DNA from: an uncultured Paracoccaceae bacterium
Lineage (GTDB): Bacteria; Pseudomonadota; Alphaproteobacteria; Rhodobacterales; Rhodobacteraceae
Length of the DNA stretch: 64,000 nt
Direction of reading: 5' to 3'
Assembly (NCBI GenBank): GCA_947501355.1
Contig: CANMVA010000001.1
Coordinates: 1,434,001 to 1,498,000 of the forward strand
Below, piece by piece: positions 17,530-25,667 of the stretch. Within the stretch, counting starts at the first letter, position 1. Each line of letters begins with the position of its first letter. The notes below the pieces were generated by a model. That model searched no databases. It had not been told where the DNA came from and worked only from the letters and a program-made list of their open reading frames with translations. Both the position numbers and the translations under genes were made by a program.

Positions 17530-18141
17530 CTATTCCTCAAGCGGGGGCAACACGGAAACGGTCTCGATAATCTCTCGCGTGGTCGCGTCGGTCGTAAGCT
17601 CGGCGAGCAGCGCAGGCTCAAGTGCCACGACACCCAAACGGCGCAAAGGCTCTTCGTTCAGCGTTTGCATATTCGCGTCGGTAAAGCCCTCGTCCGTGCC
17701 CTCAGCAGGTGTGCCGTCCGAGCTGGAGATGCGGCAGATCACTTCCACGATGCCCCAGCGGCCTGCTTGGGGCAGCATCCAATGCATGGTCATCGCGTCA
17801 TCCCCGCGCGTCAGCACGCGCACCTTGGCCAGATCGGTATCCGCACGGCGCGCAAAGCCCGGCACGGTGCGTCGCTGAAGATCCATGATCTCCTCAAGCG
17901 ACGCGCCGCCGCGGTCTGTCGTTGCGTAAAAGACCGTCCGGGCGAGCGCGATGCTTTCCACCGCTTTCTCAGGGATCGCCTCACCCGGCGCAATCGCCGT
18001 CCAGCCTTCGGCCTCAAGCGAGGATACCAAGGCGCCGAAATCCCGCTCGTCGGCAAGACACGCCTCAGGCGCATCCTGCGCGTGGCTGATGCTTGCGATG
18101 GATGTCAGGGCCATCGCGGCGGCAAGGGCAAATGTCTTCAT
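17530..18141 (-). CDS. Uncharacterised secreted or periplasmic protein
   Basis: 203 aa with a Sec signal peptide: MKTFALAAAMALTSIASISHA followed by QDAPE, with a cleavage site near residue 21-22. The mature part holds three cysteines (one near the N-terminus in EACLADE, one in VICRISS) and no motif I recognise. It contains an ALARTVFYATTD segment with mixed alpha/beta character. It is alone on its strand between two oppositely oriented genes, with 155 bases to mmcB. Confidence 0.7.
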   Translation of the reverse strand: MKTFALAAAMALTSIASISHAQDAPEACLADERDFGALVSSLEAEGWTAIAPGEAIPEKAVESIALARTVFYATTDRGGASLEEIMDLQRRTVPGFARRADTDLAKVRVLTRGDDAMTMHWMLPQAGRWGIVEVICRISSSDGTPAEGTDEGFTDANMQTLNEEPLRRLGVVALEPALLAELTTDATTREIIETVSVLPPLEE

Positions 18142-18260
18142 CGCGCCGTCTCCTCTTAGCTGAATTAGAAATAGGGTGCTTTAGGTGCGGTGCAATGGCC
18201 CGAAACCCGGTGGGGGCCGTGGTTTACGGGTGTCTTGGGTCTGGATGACGATCCCCGATC

Positions 18261-18289
18261 TTGCTTTTGTTCGCGTTTCGTTCATAGTT
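18261..18289 (+). promoter_or_regulatory. mmcB promoter with LexA (SOS) box in the spacer
   Basis: GTTC-N7-GTTC (18269-18283) is the alphaproteobacterial LexA site. It fills the spacer between a TTGCTT -35 (18261-18266) and a CATAGT -10 (18283-18288). Predicted transcription start falls at or very near the mmcB ATG (18296), and no Shine-Dalgarno is visible, so the mRNA may be leaderless. Confidence 0.75.
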
Positions 18290-18295
18290 AACGCT

Positions 18296-18760
18296 ATGGA
18301 TGATTTGACCCCTCCCATCGCAGCGAAACCCGGCCAGTTGCTGGCGCGCGGGGTGTGCCGCCATCTGCGCAGCCATGACTTTGTGACGGTTGAGGAACTG
18401 GTGCCCACCTCCGGGTTGCGGGTGGATGTGATGGCGATTGGCCCCAAAGGGGAGGTCTGGATCATCGAGTGCAAATCTTCGCGTGCGGACTTCATGGGGG
18501 ATCAGAAATGGCAGGGCTATCTGGAATGGTGCGACCGCTATTTCTGGGCCGTGGACGAGGCTTTTCCGTCCGAGCTTTTGCCTTTGGAAACCGGGCTTAT
18601 CATGGCCGACAGCTATGATGCGGAAATCTTGCGGATGGGGCCAGAAACCAAGCTAGCCCCGGCGCGGCGCAAGGTCATGATGCAGAAGTTTGCGCGCACG
18701 GCTGCGTTGCGATTACAGGGCCTGCGGGACCCGGATTTTGTGGAGCCTTACTCGTATTGA
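18296..18760 (+). CDS. mmcB: MmcB family DNA repair protein
   Basis: 154 aa, matching MmcB, an SOS-induced protein first studied in Caulobacter for mitomycin C resistance. It has a restriction-endonuclease-like fold: RVDVMAIGPKGEVWIIECKSS contains the Asp ... Glu-x-Lys core (Asp near 43, EcK near 58-60), followed by DFMGDQKWQGYLEWCDRYFW. The ATG at 18296 directly follows a perfect LexA box, which supports SOS control. An upstream in-frame start at 18185 would run through that promoter and is unlikely. Two terminator hairpins follow the stop. Confidence 0.9.
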   Translation: MDDLTPPIAAKPGQLLARGVCRHLRSHDFVTVEELVPTSGLRVDVMAIGPKGEVWIIECKSSRADFMGDQKWQGYLEWCDRYFWAVDEAFPSELLPLETGLIMADSYDAEILRMGPETKLAPARRKVMMQKFARTAALRLQGLRDPDFVEPYSY

Positions 18761-18762
18761 GC

Positions 18763-18808
18763 CAAAAGTCTTCAAAAGACTTTTGACCAGACTTTTTTGA
18801 AAAGTCTG
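18763..18808. terminator. Two tandem hairpins between convergent genes
   Basis: CAAAAGTCTT (18763-18772) pairs with AAGACTTTTG (18776-18785). CAGACTTTT (18788-18796) pairs with AAAAGTCTG (18800-18808). Both stems are perfect with 3-base loops. They lie between mmcB (+) and the dehydrogenase gene (-) and can end transcription from both sides. Confidence 0.75.
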
Positions 18809-18813
18809 CGGCC

Positions 18814-19710
18814 CTACTCCAACTGGGCGGGGAAGCCTTCGGCGCGTAGATCAGTGTCCAGAACGTCCTCCAGCAGCTTTGCGATCATGGGCGATTGGGC
18901 CTCTCCGCCATAGGCGGCACGGGCGCGACGATAGGTCTGCTGGACCATACCCGCCAGATCCAGTGGCACCTCGTAGTCGCGGCCAAATTCCATCGCGAAG
19001 CCAAGGTCCTTGAGCGCCAGATCCATCGAGAATGCAACGTCATAGCTGCCATTCAGGATCAACTGCCCTTCGGTCTCGTGCACGAAGCTGGAGCCAGAGG
19101 ATGCGGCGATGGCCTCCCATGCCTGAGCCAGGTCAAGACCGCCGCGCTTGGCGAGCATCAAGGCCTCGGCGGAGGCTTGCAGATGGATGAAGGCCAGCAT
19201 ATTCGTGATGACCTTGATCAGCGAACCAGAGCCAAGCTCGCCCATGTGGAATATCTTGTCGCCCATCGCTTCGAGCGCAGGTTTGTGCCGGTCGAAAAGG
19301 ATCTTCGGGCCACCTGCGAGCATCGTGATTTTGCCTTGTGCCGCAAGGTGGACGCCGCCGGTCACGGGCAGCTCCATCGTGGCGACGCCTTGGGTCTGCG
19401 CGACCTTGGCGAGGCGCAGAATGTCGTCGCGGCCCAGGGTGGACATCTCGATCCAGTCGGCGCCGTTCATCACGGGAAGAATGTCGGTCAGAACCGCCTC
19501 GGACACCGTGGGAGAGGGCAGGCAGGTGATCACCGCATTGACGCCTTGCGCTGCGTCGCGGGCGGTGTCCGCCCATTGCGCGCCGCTGGCTTCGAGCGCT
19601 GCGGCGCAGCTGCGATCCAGATCGGTGACGGTGACGTCAAACCCCGCTTTCAGCAAGGATGCGGCCAGATGCGCGCCGAGGTTTCCAAGGCCGATGAATG
19701 CGTAGTGCAT
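18814..19710 (-). CDS. Beta-hydroxyacid dehydrogenase (3-hydroxyisobutyrate dehydrogenase family)
   Basis: 298 aa NAD(P)-binding enzyme. The Rossmann motif is FIGLGNLGAHLA (residues 5-16). The substrate-binding motif ELPVTGGVHLAAQGKITMLAGG lies near 115-136, and the catalytic lysine is in LIKVITNMLAF near 168-172. Members oxidise 3-hydroxyisobutyrate, tartronate semialdehyde, or related 3-hydroxyacids in the cytoplasm; sequence alone does not settle the substrate. Length is as expected. It forms a possible minus-strand group with the SGNH hydrolase upstream, separated by about 50 bases. Confidence 0.87.
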   Translation of the reverse strand: MHYAFIGLGNLGAHLAASLLKAGFDVTVTDLDRSCAAALEASGAQWADTARDAAQGVNAVITCLPSPTVSEAVLTDILPVMNGADWIEMSTLGRDDILRLAKVAQTQGVATMELPVTGGVHLAAQGKITMLAGGPKILFDRHKPALEAMGDKIFHMGELGSGSLIKVITNMLAFIHLQASAEALMLAKRGGLDLAQAWEAIAASSGSSFVHETEGQLILNGSYDVAFSMDLALKDLGFAMEFGRDYEVPLDLAGMVQQTYRRARAAYGGEAQSPMIAKLLEDVLDTDLRAEGFPAQLE

Positions 19711-19761
19711 GGCGGCTCCTTTCGCTTTGATTTCAAAGCGTAGGCGCGGTTTTCAGACCTG

Positions 19762-20445
19762 TCATGCGTTTTCGATGCGCGCGGCCAGAAGGCGACCCCA
19801 CCGCGCGTAGATATCAGGGCCGGGATGGAAGCCGTCGGAGGCCATGAGGGCCGTGTCCATGGGCATGTCGAACGGAACGTGGGCGTCCGGGAAAGCCTGT
19901 TGCAGCGCGCGGTCGAGGCGGATGGCATGGCGGCCCAGAACGCTGCGCAGCGGGTGGGGGAGCAGCGGGAAATGGCCCACGGGCGGGACTGCGCAAAGCA
20001 GGACGCGCGGGACGTTCCAGTGCTGGTTCAGCAGCGAAACCAATGCGCGCTGGTTGGCGATGAAACGCTGCGTTGGCACGAGCCGTGTGGTGTCGTTGAC
20101 GCCGTGGATCAGGATGGCGATGTCGGCCTGCGTGGGGGGATGCTCCGCCAGATGGGCGAGGGTGGAGCCGGTGGTGGCGCCGGTCTTGGCGATGAGCTGC
20201 CAGTCCACGGTATAGGTCTGGGCGAGGGTGCGCGTGAGGTGGCCGGAGAGGGCGTCGTCTTGCGTGGCGACGCCTACCCCGGCGGCGGAGCTGTCGCCGA
20301 TCACAAGGACGCGCAAGACCGGACCCACGCCAAGACGACCCGTGCGAGGGCCAGCGGCTTCGGGCAGGCGGGCCGCGCGGGCGATGACCCACGCGGCTTG
20401 GGGGATCAGGATCGGAGAGAGAAGGGCAGCGGCCCAGCGGCTCAC
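19762..20445 (-). CDS. SGNH/GDSL hydrolase
   Basis: 227 aa. A hydrophobic N-terminal segment (about 5-25) may anchor or export the protein. The SGNH blocks are in order: GDSSAAG (nucleophile Ser near 52-53), GATTGST with the block II glycine, HGVNDTT (block III Asn), and DGFHPG (block V Asp-His near the C-terminus). It is probably an esterase or lipase acting on small acyl esters. The stop of the upstream small gene overlaps its start by ATGA, so they are cotranslated. Confidence 0.85.
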   Translation of the reverse strand: MSRWAAALLSPILIPQAAWVIARAARLPEAAGPRTGRLGVGPVLRVLVIGDSSAAGVGVATQDDALSGHLTRTLAQTYTVDWQLIAKTGATTGSTLAHLAEHPPTQADIAILIHGVNDTTRLVPTQRFIANQRALVSLLNQHWNVPRVLLCAVPPVGHFPLLPHPLRSVLGRHAIRLDRALQQAFPDAHVPFDMPMDTALMASDGFHPGPDIYARWGRLLAARIENA

Positions 20446-20633
20446 CGTTTGACGGCCTCGGCGGCTTTGGCGGCGGCGAGCAGTTCTTCGGCGATGTCGC
20501 GCGCCTCGTCCGGTTCAAAATCCATGGGGATTTCGATGCCGCCGGTGGCTTCCACGTAGAGGCGCACCATGCCCTTGTCGGTCGGGCCGATTTGCAGGTT
20601 TGCCTCGATATCGCGTTCGGTGTCGATGCCCAT
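20442..20633 (-). CDS. Small conserved protein (DUF6324-like)
   Basis: 63 aa, acidic: it starts MGIDTERDIEANLQIGP, and ends in an alanine-rich helix (AEELLAAAKAAEAVK). It resembles a small roseobacter family that I recall as DUF6324; the name should be checked. No catalytic motif is visible. It overlaps the SGNH hydrolase start by four bases and has GGGA-like sequence before its ATG, so it leads that pair. Confidence 0.7.
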   Translation of the reverse strand: MGIDTERDIEANLQIGPTDKGMVRLYVEATGGIEIPMDFEPDEARDIAEELLAAAKAAEAVKR

Positions 20634-20703
20634 GGGAGCCTCCGTTGATGCTTTGGCGGGATAGGCGATTGCGCGGACGGGTGCAAGATGGGTAGCGTGG
20701 GGT

Positions 20704-21183
20704 ATGACAGTCGAGCTTCGCCCTTTTGCCCCTGATGATACCCCGTGGTTGGTCCGCCAGCATGGGTTGCTTTATGCGCGCGATGAAGGGTTTGACGACA
20801 CCTTCGCGCCTTTGGTTGCGGATATTCTGGCAGGTTTCGTTGCGAAACATGACCCGGATTGCGAGCGCGGGTGGATCGCGTGGGACGGCCAGACGCGGCT
20901 GGGCAGCATCTTTTGCGTGCGGCTGGATGCCGAGACGGCCAAGTTGCGGCTGTTCCTGCTGGTGCCAGAGGCGCGTGGGCTGGGGCTGGGGCGGCGGCTG
21001 CTGGAGACCTGCATGGGGTTTGCGCGGGACGCGGGATATGGGCGCATGCAGCTTTGGACACATGCGGAGCATGAGGCGGCTTGCGCGCTTTATGCGCGTA
21101 ACGGGTTTACGCGGGTGAGTAGCGTGCCGGTGCATAGCTTCGGGCGGGATTTGACCGAGGAGCAGTGGGAGATTTCGCTGTAA
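20704..21183 (+). CDS. GNAT family N-acetyltransferase
   Basis: 159 aa with the GNAT fold. The acetyl-CoA-binding motif A is VPEARGLGLGRRLLETC (about 89-105), preceded by a beta strand (AKLRLFLL). The C-terminal LYARNGFTRVSS is the family's closing segment. The substrate is unknown. The gene is monocistronic and is divergent from the DUF6324-like gene. Confidence 0.87.
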   Translation: MTVELRPFAPDDTPWLVRQHGLLYARDEGFDDTFAPLVADILAGFVAKHDPDCERGWIAWDGQTRLGSIFCVRLDAETAKLRLFLLVPEARGLGLGRRLLETCMGFARDAGYGRMQLWTHAEHEAACALYARNGFTRVSSVPVHSFGRDLTEEQWEISL

Positions 21184-21486
21184 GCGGAGGGGTGGTTTCG
21201 CATGCGAAACCGGTGTTTTGGAAGGGCCGGCCTTGTTTTGCTTGGCAAGGGTTTTCTGAAACACAACATAATACGTTCGGGCGGTAAGGTTATGAAATAT
21301 AAAGACTTTCGCGCGTCTTCGTGGGGGGCTTCAGTGTCTTGGATTGCGGGCTCTTTGCAATGGAACCCCGTTGTTGTTGCGGATCTTTTGATCTGCCCAT
21401 GCGGGCGCGTTGCGACATACGGGGGGTGCCCAGAGCGCCCAATCAGCGCTCCTTAGCGCGGGCTGCCTAGGCTCGAGAGCCGTGCA
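21184..21486. other. 303-bp intergenic region
   Basis: A perfect 18-bp palindrome, GGTTTCGCATGCGAAACC, lies at 21194-21211 just past the acetyltransferase stop and may be part of its terminator. An open frame at 21202-21456 starts inside this palindrome and has no recognisable features, so I do not call it. Nothing else stands out. Confidence 0.5.
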
Positions 21487-21684
21487 TCATCTGAGCCATC
21501 GAGCCAGACGCGCTTGCTGCCACATGGCGACACCGGTCAGCGCCATGAGTGGGAAAACGGCGTAGAGCGTCACGGCGGTAAAGGTTGGGTCGGTAGACCA
21601 TGGGGAATAAAGATAGGTGCCGATAATTGCACTTGTTGCGAGGTGGCTCCAGCGCAGGGTCCGGCGAAACGTCATAGGGGTCAT
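21487..21684 (-). CDS. Small two-helix membrane protein next to a TetR regulator
   Basis: 65 aa with two hydrophobic segments (about 14-28 and 36-54) and basic ends (MTPMTFRRTLRW and RLARWLR). I do not recognise the family, though it resembles short membrane proteins found next to TetR genes. It is transcribed divergently from the TetR regulator, with repeat-rich A+T-rich DNA between, which suggests that the regulator controls it. Confidence 0.55.
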   Translation of the reverse strand: MTPMTFRRTLRWSHLATSAIIGTYLYSPWSTDPTFTAVTLYAVFPLMALTGVAMWQQARLARWLR

Positions 21685-21700
21685 GCTTTTTCCTTTCGAT

Positions 21701-21740
21701 CTATACAGTGCATATATAACTATACGGTGTAAACTTTACA
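21701..21740. promoter_or_regulatory. Candidate TetR operator region
   Basis: The direct repeats CTATACAGTG (21701-21710) and CTATACGGTG (21720-21729) lie 19 bases apart. They run into a perfect dyad, TGTAAACTTTACA (21728-21740). The region is far richer in A+T than its surroundings and lies between divergent genes, so it probably holds promoters and the operator of the adjacent TetR protein. Confidence 0.5.
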
Positions 21741-21780
21741 ATACATAGTTGAGCAGGCACATAGAGATAGAGGAGATCTG

Positions 21781-22359
21781 ATGCCGAAAAATGCTCAACC
21801 CTATCATCATGGCGACCTTCGTGCTGCGCTGATTACACAGGCCATGGCGGCTCTGGATCGCGACCCCGATACTCAGGTTACTCTGAGAGGACTGGCGAAA
21901 GAGGTTGGCGTTTCAGCGATGGCACCTTACGCCCATTTTGATGGTAAGGATGCGTTGCTTGATGCCGTTGCCATAGAAGGTTTTGCAGTTTTGGAAGCGA
22001 CGCTGACGTCGGTGAAGATGGACACACCGGCTGACCCTGCGCCGCGGGATATTCTGACAGACATGGCGCGCGCCTATGTGGGTCTGGGGTTGGAGCGGCC
22101 AGGGCTTTATCGAACGATGTTTGGCAGACCTGCGGCCCCGCTGGGATCAGAGGTGCGTGATGCGGGGGAACGCGCGTTTCGTCCTCTTCTCAAGTTATTT
22201 GCAGCATGTGACGGGGACGGACGGCAAAGCGCCGAAATCGCGTGGTCGTTGATTCATGGCCTCACTCTGTTGGTCAGCACAGGTTTTCTGGAAACGGGTG
22301 AGGCGTTGGAGGACCGTATTTTAGCAGCATGTGCCGCACTTTTGCCTGACCGTCCGTAG
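21781..22359 (+). CDS. TetR family transcriptional regulator
   Basis: 192 aa. The N-terminal helix-turn-helix covers about residues 10-56 (LRAALITQAMAALDRD ... LRGLAKEVGVSAMAPYAHFDGKDALLDAV). The C-terminal ligand domain (about 80-190) resembles the WHG-type TetR C-terminus, with GLGLERPGLYRTMFG. The product likely represses itself and the divergent membrane protein. GAGGAG sits before the ATG. The inducer is unknown. Confidence 0.87.
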   Translation: MPKNAQPYHHGDLRAALITQAMAALDRDPDTQVTLRGLAKEVGVSAMAPYAHFDGKDALLDAVAIEGFAVLEATLTSVKMDTPADPAPRDILTDMARAYVGLGLERPGLYRTMFGRPAAPLGSEVRDAGERAFRPLLKLFAACDGDGRQSAEIAWSLIHGLTLLVSTGFLETGEALEDRILAACAALLPDRP

Positions 22360-22453
22360 GCTTTCAGGGAGAGGCGGCGCGTTTGCTTCAGGCAAGGGGG
22401 GGTGTTGTGCCGCGCTGGTGAACAGCGCGGCAGTTTTGCATATGGCTGAGGGG

Positions 22454-23719
22454 TCAGCCTTTGCCTTTCCACGGCACAAGGATGCGTTCGGCCCAGCGCA
22501 TCAGCATATCGATGCCAAAGCCGATCACGCCGATCAGGATGATGCCCATGATCACGATGTCGGTGTTCTGGAACTTCGACGCGGTCATGATCATCATGCC
22601 TGCCCCCTGTTCCGCGGCCACAAGTTCAGCGGCCACAACGGTGCCCCAGCAGACGCCCATCGCCACCCGTGCGCCGGTGAAAATCTCGGGCAGGGAGTTG
22701 GGAATGATGACGTGGCGCATGATCTGCCACTTGCTGGCCCCCAGTGAATAGGCCGCGTGGACCTTAGAGATTTTTACGCCGGACACCCCGGCCCGTGCAG
22801 CGATGGCCATGATCCAGAGGGCGGCGAGGAACAGAAGGATGATCTTGCCGGTCTCGCCGATGCCTGCCCAGATGATGACCAGGGGGATCAGGGCGAGGGG
22901 CGGCACCGGGCGCATGAACTCGACGATAGGGTCGAACCAGCCGCGGAACCAGTTGGAAAGGCCCATGGCGTAGCCGAGCGGGATGCCCACCAGTGCGCCG
23001 ATCAGGAAGCCCACGATCACGCGGAAGAGCGAATAGCCCAGATGTTCGACAAGGGTGAAGTTGCGAAAGCCTTCGGAGGCGATGGTGATGGTTCGGGTCC
23101 AGACCTCTTCCGGGGCGGGAAGGTAGAGCGGTTCCATCTGCCAGCCGCGGGTCGGCTCGAAATTGGGGGTGCCTTTGTCCGACAGCGTGACCGAGCCGCC
23201 ATCGATATAGACGGTCTCACCGGGCGCAATGGCTTCGCCGTTGATGGCGACGACCTGTGCGCCATCGCTTTTGGTCAGGTCATCATTGCGGTCCACATTG
23301 ATCAGGCCGGTGCGCCATTGGGCGACCTTGGCACCGTCATTCTTGGCAAAGCCGTCGCCCGGGTCCACTTCCGGGGTGTTGGTTTCCACCTCGCGGGGGT
23401 GGACGATGACGGTAACCTCGGCGTCATCGGTTTCGCCATTCGCCTCGGCCGTGTAGGTGAAGGTGGTTGTGCCCTCGAACGGGCCGGGGGCGTGCAGAAA
23501 GCCGGGCAGCAGGTTGGAGCCGGTGAAGATGCCCCACATCAGGAAAATTGTGAGGATCGAGATGATGCCCGCCGCGCGGTTGGGACGCACGGCGCTTTCA
23601 TCGCCGAAGGTCACGGTCTTGAGCGATGTGTAGTCCGCAGGGACGGCCTTTTGCACCACTTTGGTCACGATGAAGAAGGCGGCGATGAAGATCGCGATGT
23701 AGATCAGCAGGGGGATCAT
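22454..23719 (-). CDS. ABC transporter permease (taurine/nitrate type) with extra extracytoplasmic domain
   Basis: 421 aa, well above the 250-280 aa usual for TauC/SsuC permeases. Residues about 215-421 are the normal permease domain, with the EAA loop AAYSLGASKWQIMRHVIIPNS contacting the ATPase. Two N-terminal hydrophobic segments (about 3-19 and 51-66) enclose a short cytoplasmic part. Residues about 80-198 then form a soluble insert. Its TTFTYTAEANGETDDAEVTV and GSVTLSDKGTPNFEP segments resemble VCBS/Big Ig-like strands. The insert should face the periplasm. The stop side is followed by no other transporter gene; the start overlaps the ATPase stop by ATGA. Confidence 0.88.
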   Translation of the reverse strand: MIPLLIYIAIFIAAFFIVTKVVQKAVPADYTSLKTVTFGDESAVRPNRAAGIISILTIFLMWGIFTGSNLLPGFLHAPGPFEGTTTFTYTAEANGETDDAEVTVIVHPREVETNTPEVDPGDGFAKNDGAKVAQWRTGLINVDRNDDLTKSDGAQVVAINGEAIAPGETVYIDGGSVTLSDKGTPNFEPTRGWQMEPLYLPAPEEVWTRTITIASEGFRNFTLVEHLGYSLFRVIVGFLIGALVGIPLGYAMGLSNWFRGWFDPIVEFMRPVPPLALIPLVIIWAGIGETGKIILLFLAALWIMAIAARAGVSGVKISKVHAAYSLGASKWQIMRHVIIPNSLPEIFTGARVAMGVCWGTVVAAELVAAEQGAGMMIMTASKFQNTDIVIMGIILIGVIGFGIDMLMRWAERILVPWKGKG

Positions 23720-24522
23720 GCTGCGTCCTCCGTGCGGCCCATGATCTCTTCTTCCATGTCCCAGATCATCGACAGGATCTCTTCGCGTTTGGGACCGAAA
23801 TCGGGGTGCTTCTTGACCTCGCGCAGGTCGGCGCCCACGCCGAGTTCGGCGAATGGCAGGCGGTATTCGGTGTGGATGCGGCCGGGGCGAGGGGCCATCA
23901 CGATGAGGCGCTCGCCGAGGAGGAGCGCTTCCTCCACCGAGTGGGTGATGAGGATGATCGTCTTGCCGGTCTCTTTCCAGAGCTTGAGCACGAGGCTTTG
24001 CATCTTCTCGCGGGTGAGCGCGTCAAGCGCGCCCAGCGGTTCGTCCATCAGGATGACGTCGGGGTCATTGGCGAGGCAGCGGGCGAGGGCGACGCGTTGC
24101 TGCATGCCGCCGGAGAGCTCGTAGATGGCTTTTTCCTTGAAGTCCTGCAGGCCGACCACGTCGAGCAGGTGATCCACGATCTCGGCCTTCTCGCCTTTGG
24201 GCATGCCTTTCATGGAAGGGCCAAAGGCGACGTTCTCGCGCACGCTCATCCATTCAAAGAGCGCGCCTTGCTGGAAAACCATGCCGCGTTCGGCGTCAGG
24301 GCCGTGGACCTCGTGACCGTTCATGATCAGTTTGCCTTCAGTGGGTGCCAGAAAGCCTGCCACGATATTCAGAAGCGTGGTCTTGCCGCAGCCCGACGGG
24401 CCGAGCACGCTGAGCAATTCGCCTTCCTTGAGATCAAGCGAGACGTCTTGCAGCGCTTGGACCGCGCCGCCATTGGGCAGCTCGAAGCGCATGGAGAGGT
24501 TTTGTATGGATAGTCCGGTCAT
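23716..24522 (-). CDS. ABC transporter ATP-binding protein (taurine/nitrate type)
   Basis: 268 aa from ATG 24522. Walker A is GPSGCGKTT (about 41-49), the Q-loop is MVFQQGALFEW, the signature is LSGGMQQRVALAR, and Walker B is VILMDEPLGALD followed by the H-loop THSVEEA. The C-terminal extension (about 215-268) with LGVGADLREVKKHPDF is typical of TauB/SsuB/NrtD relatives. It powers uptake with the adjacent permease and binding protein. A start eight codons upstream (24546) is possible but has a weaker ribosome site than GGTGGGGA ahead of 24522. Confidence 0.92.
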   Translation of the reverse strand: MTGLSIQNLSMRFELPNGGAVQALQDVSLDLKEGELLSVLGPSGCGKTTLLNIVAGFLAPTEGKLIMNGHEVHGPDAERGMVFQQGALFEWMSVRENVAFGPSMKGMPKGEKAEIVDHLLDVVGLQDFKEKAIYELSGGMQQRVALARCLANDPDVILMDEPLGALDALTREKMQSLVLKLWKETGKTIILITHSVEEALLLGERLIVMAPRPGRIHTEYRLPFAELGVGADLREVKKHPDFGPKREEILSMIWDMEEEIMGRTEDAA

Positions 24523-24621
24523 CGTGTCCCCACCTATGATCCGCATCTTGCGGCTTGTCTGGCAGGGGTGACCCTGCGGCTCGTTGGGTTGGTTGGTTTT
24601 GGTGACGCGCGAGGGCGTCAG

Positions 24622-24656
24622 AAAAAAGGCCCGAAGCGGATGCTCCGGGCCTTTTC
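24622..24656 (-). terminator. Intrinsic terminator downstream of the binding-protein gene
   Basis: Read on the minus strand, AAAAGGCCCGGAGC and a matching GCTTCGGGCCTTTT arm form a stable stem followed by a T-run (24622-24627). It lies between the binding-protein gene and the ATPase gene. It probably causes partial termination and so higher expression of the binding protein. Confidence 0.75.
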
Positions 24657-24665
24657 GGGTTTGGC

Positions 24666-25667
24666 TTACATGCCTTGGGCTGCCGAGAGCGGGCCGGTGT
24701 TGACCGCATCCTCGTAGCTGTCGAGGGCGCTGTCGATGGAGCCTGCTTCCACGAACACATCCGCGACACCTTTCATGAAGGTCGCGGCGTTGCCACCGAG
24801 CCAGGCCTCGGACAGTTGGTCGTCAACGCTGGGGAACTTCATCGTGGCGATGGAGGCTTTTGCGTCCTCAAGATCCATACCGGCTTCTGTTGCGATGGTC
24901 TGCATCATCTCGTCGGTGACACCTGCGTTGTAGGCGGCATTTGCGTCAGCGGTGACGGCAAGGAACTTGGCCATCACGTCGCCGTTTTCAGCGATGAAAG
25001 AGGCCGGGGCGGACGTCACGTCGAAGACGAGGATGCCCAGTTCTTCTTTCTCTTCGCCGGTCAGCAGCACGTTGCCGTATTCCTTCATCCGGCCCAGACC
25101 GCCACCGTAACCACAGGCGAAATCTACGGCACCCTGGCTGAGGGCGGCAGCGCCTTCAGGCGGCGCCATGTCGACGACTTGCAGGCTGTCGAGGGGCACG
25201 TTGAAGTGATCCATCTGGCGCAGGAAGCCATAGTGGGCAGCCGTACCGAGCGGCACGGCGACTTTCTTGCCGGCCAGTTCGCCTGCGCTGTCCTTGTCGA
25301 TCTCAAGACCGGCAGAGACGACGCAGTTGTCGTTGTCCGAATAGCTTACAGCCACGTCAACGACTTGGATGTCCTGACCACCCGAGGAGGCGACCACGAA
25401 GGGCGGCACGCCCTGGCTGACGGAGATCTGCACATCGCCGGAGGCCATGGCGGCAGACATCGCGGTCCCGGTCTCAAATGAGACCCAGTTGACCTTCATG
25501 CCGAGTGCTTCGTCATAGGTCCCCGCGGCTTTTGCGGCCAGGAACGGCATCGGCCATTCAAGGAAGTAGCCGACGGTGATTTCACCGTGGCCCGCAGCAA
25601 AAGCGGACGAGGCGGACATCGCCATCACGGCACCGGCAACGAAACCCGTTGTTGTTTTCTTGAACAT
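24666..25667 (-). CDS. ABC transporter substrate-binding protein (TauA-like)
   Basis: 333 aa with a Sec signal peptide (MFKKTTTGFVAGAVMAMSAS ... AFAA, cleaved near residue 24). The mature protein has the type 2 periplasmic-binding fold of the TauA/SsuA/NMT1 group: ITVGYFLEWPMPFLAAKAAG at the start, then SQGVPPFVVASSGG, GKKVAVPLGTAAHYGFL and VDFACGYGGGL. Overall similarity suggests a taurine or related sulfonate ligand, but other small acids are possible. GGGAG precedes the ATG. It leads the three-gene transporter operon. Confidence 0.85.
   Translation of the reverse strand: MFKKTTTGFVAGAVMAMSASSAFAAGHGEITVGYFLEWPMPFLAAKAAGTYDEALGMKVNWVSFETGTAMSAAMASGDVQISVSQGVPPFVVASSGGQDIQVVDVAVSYSDNDNCVVSAGLEIDKDSAGELAGKKVAVPLGTAAHYGFLRQMDHFNVPLDSLQVVDMAPPEGAAALSQGAVDFACGYGGGLGRMKEYGNVLLTGEEKEELGILVFDVTSAPASFIAENGDVMAKFLAVTADANAAYNAGVTDEMMQTIATEAGMDLEDAKASIATMKFPSVDDQLSEAWLGGNAATFMKGVADVFVEAGSIDSALDSYEDAVNTGPLSAAQGM

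Noticed and set aside
21202-21456. 84-codon open frame in the gap after the acetyltransferase
   Set aside because: It starts within a perfect palindrome, lacks a clear ribosome site and shows no known motif.
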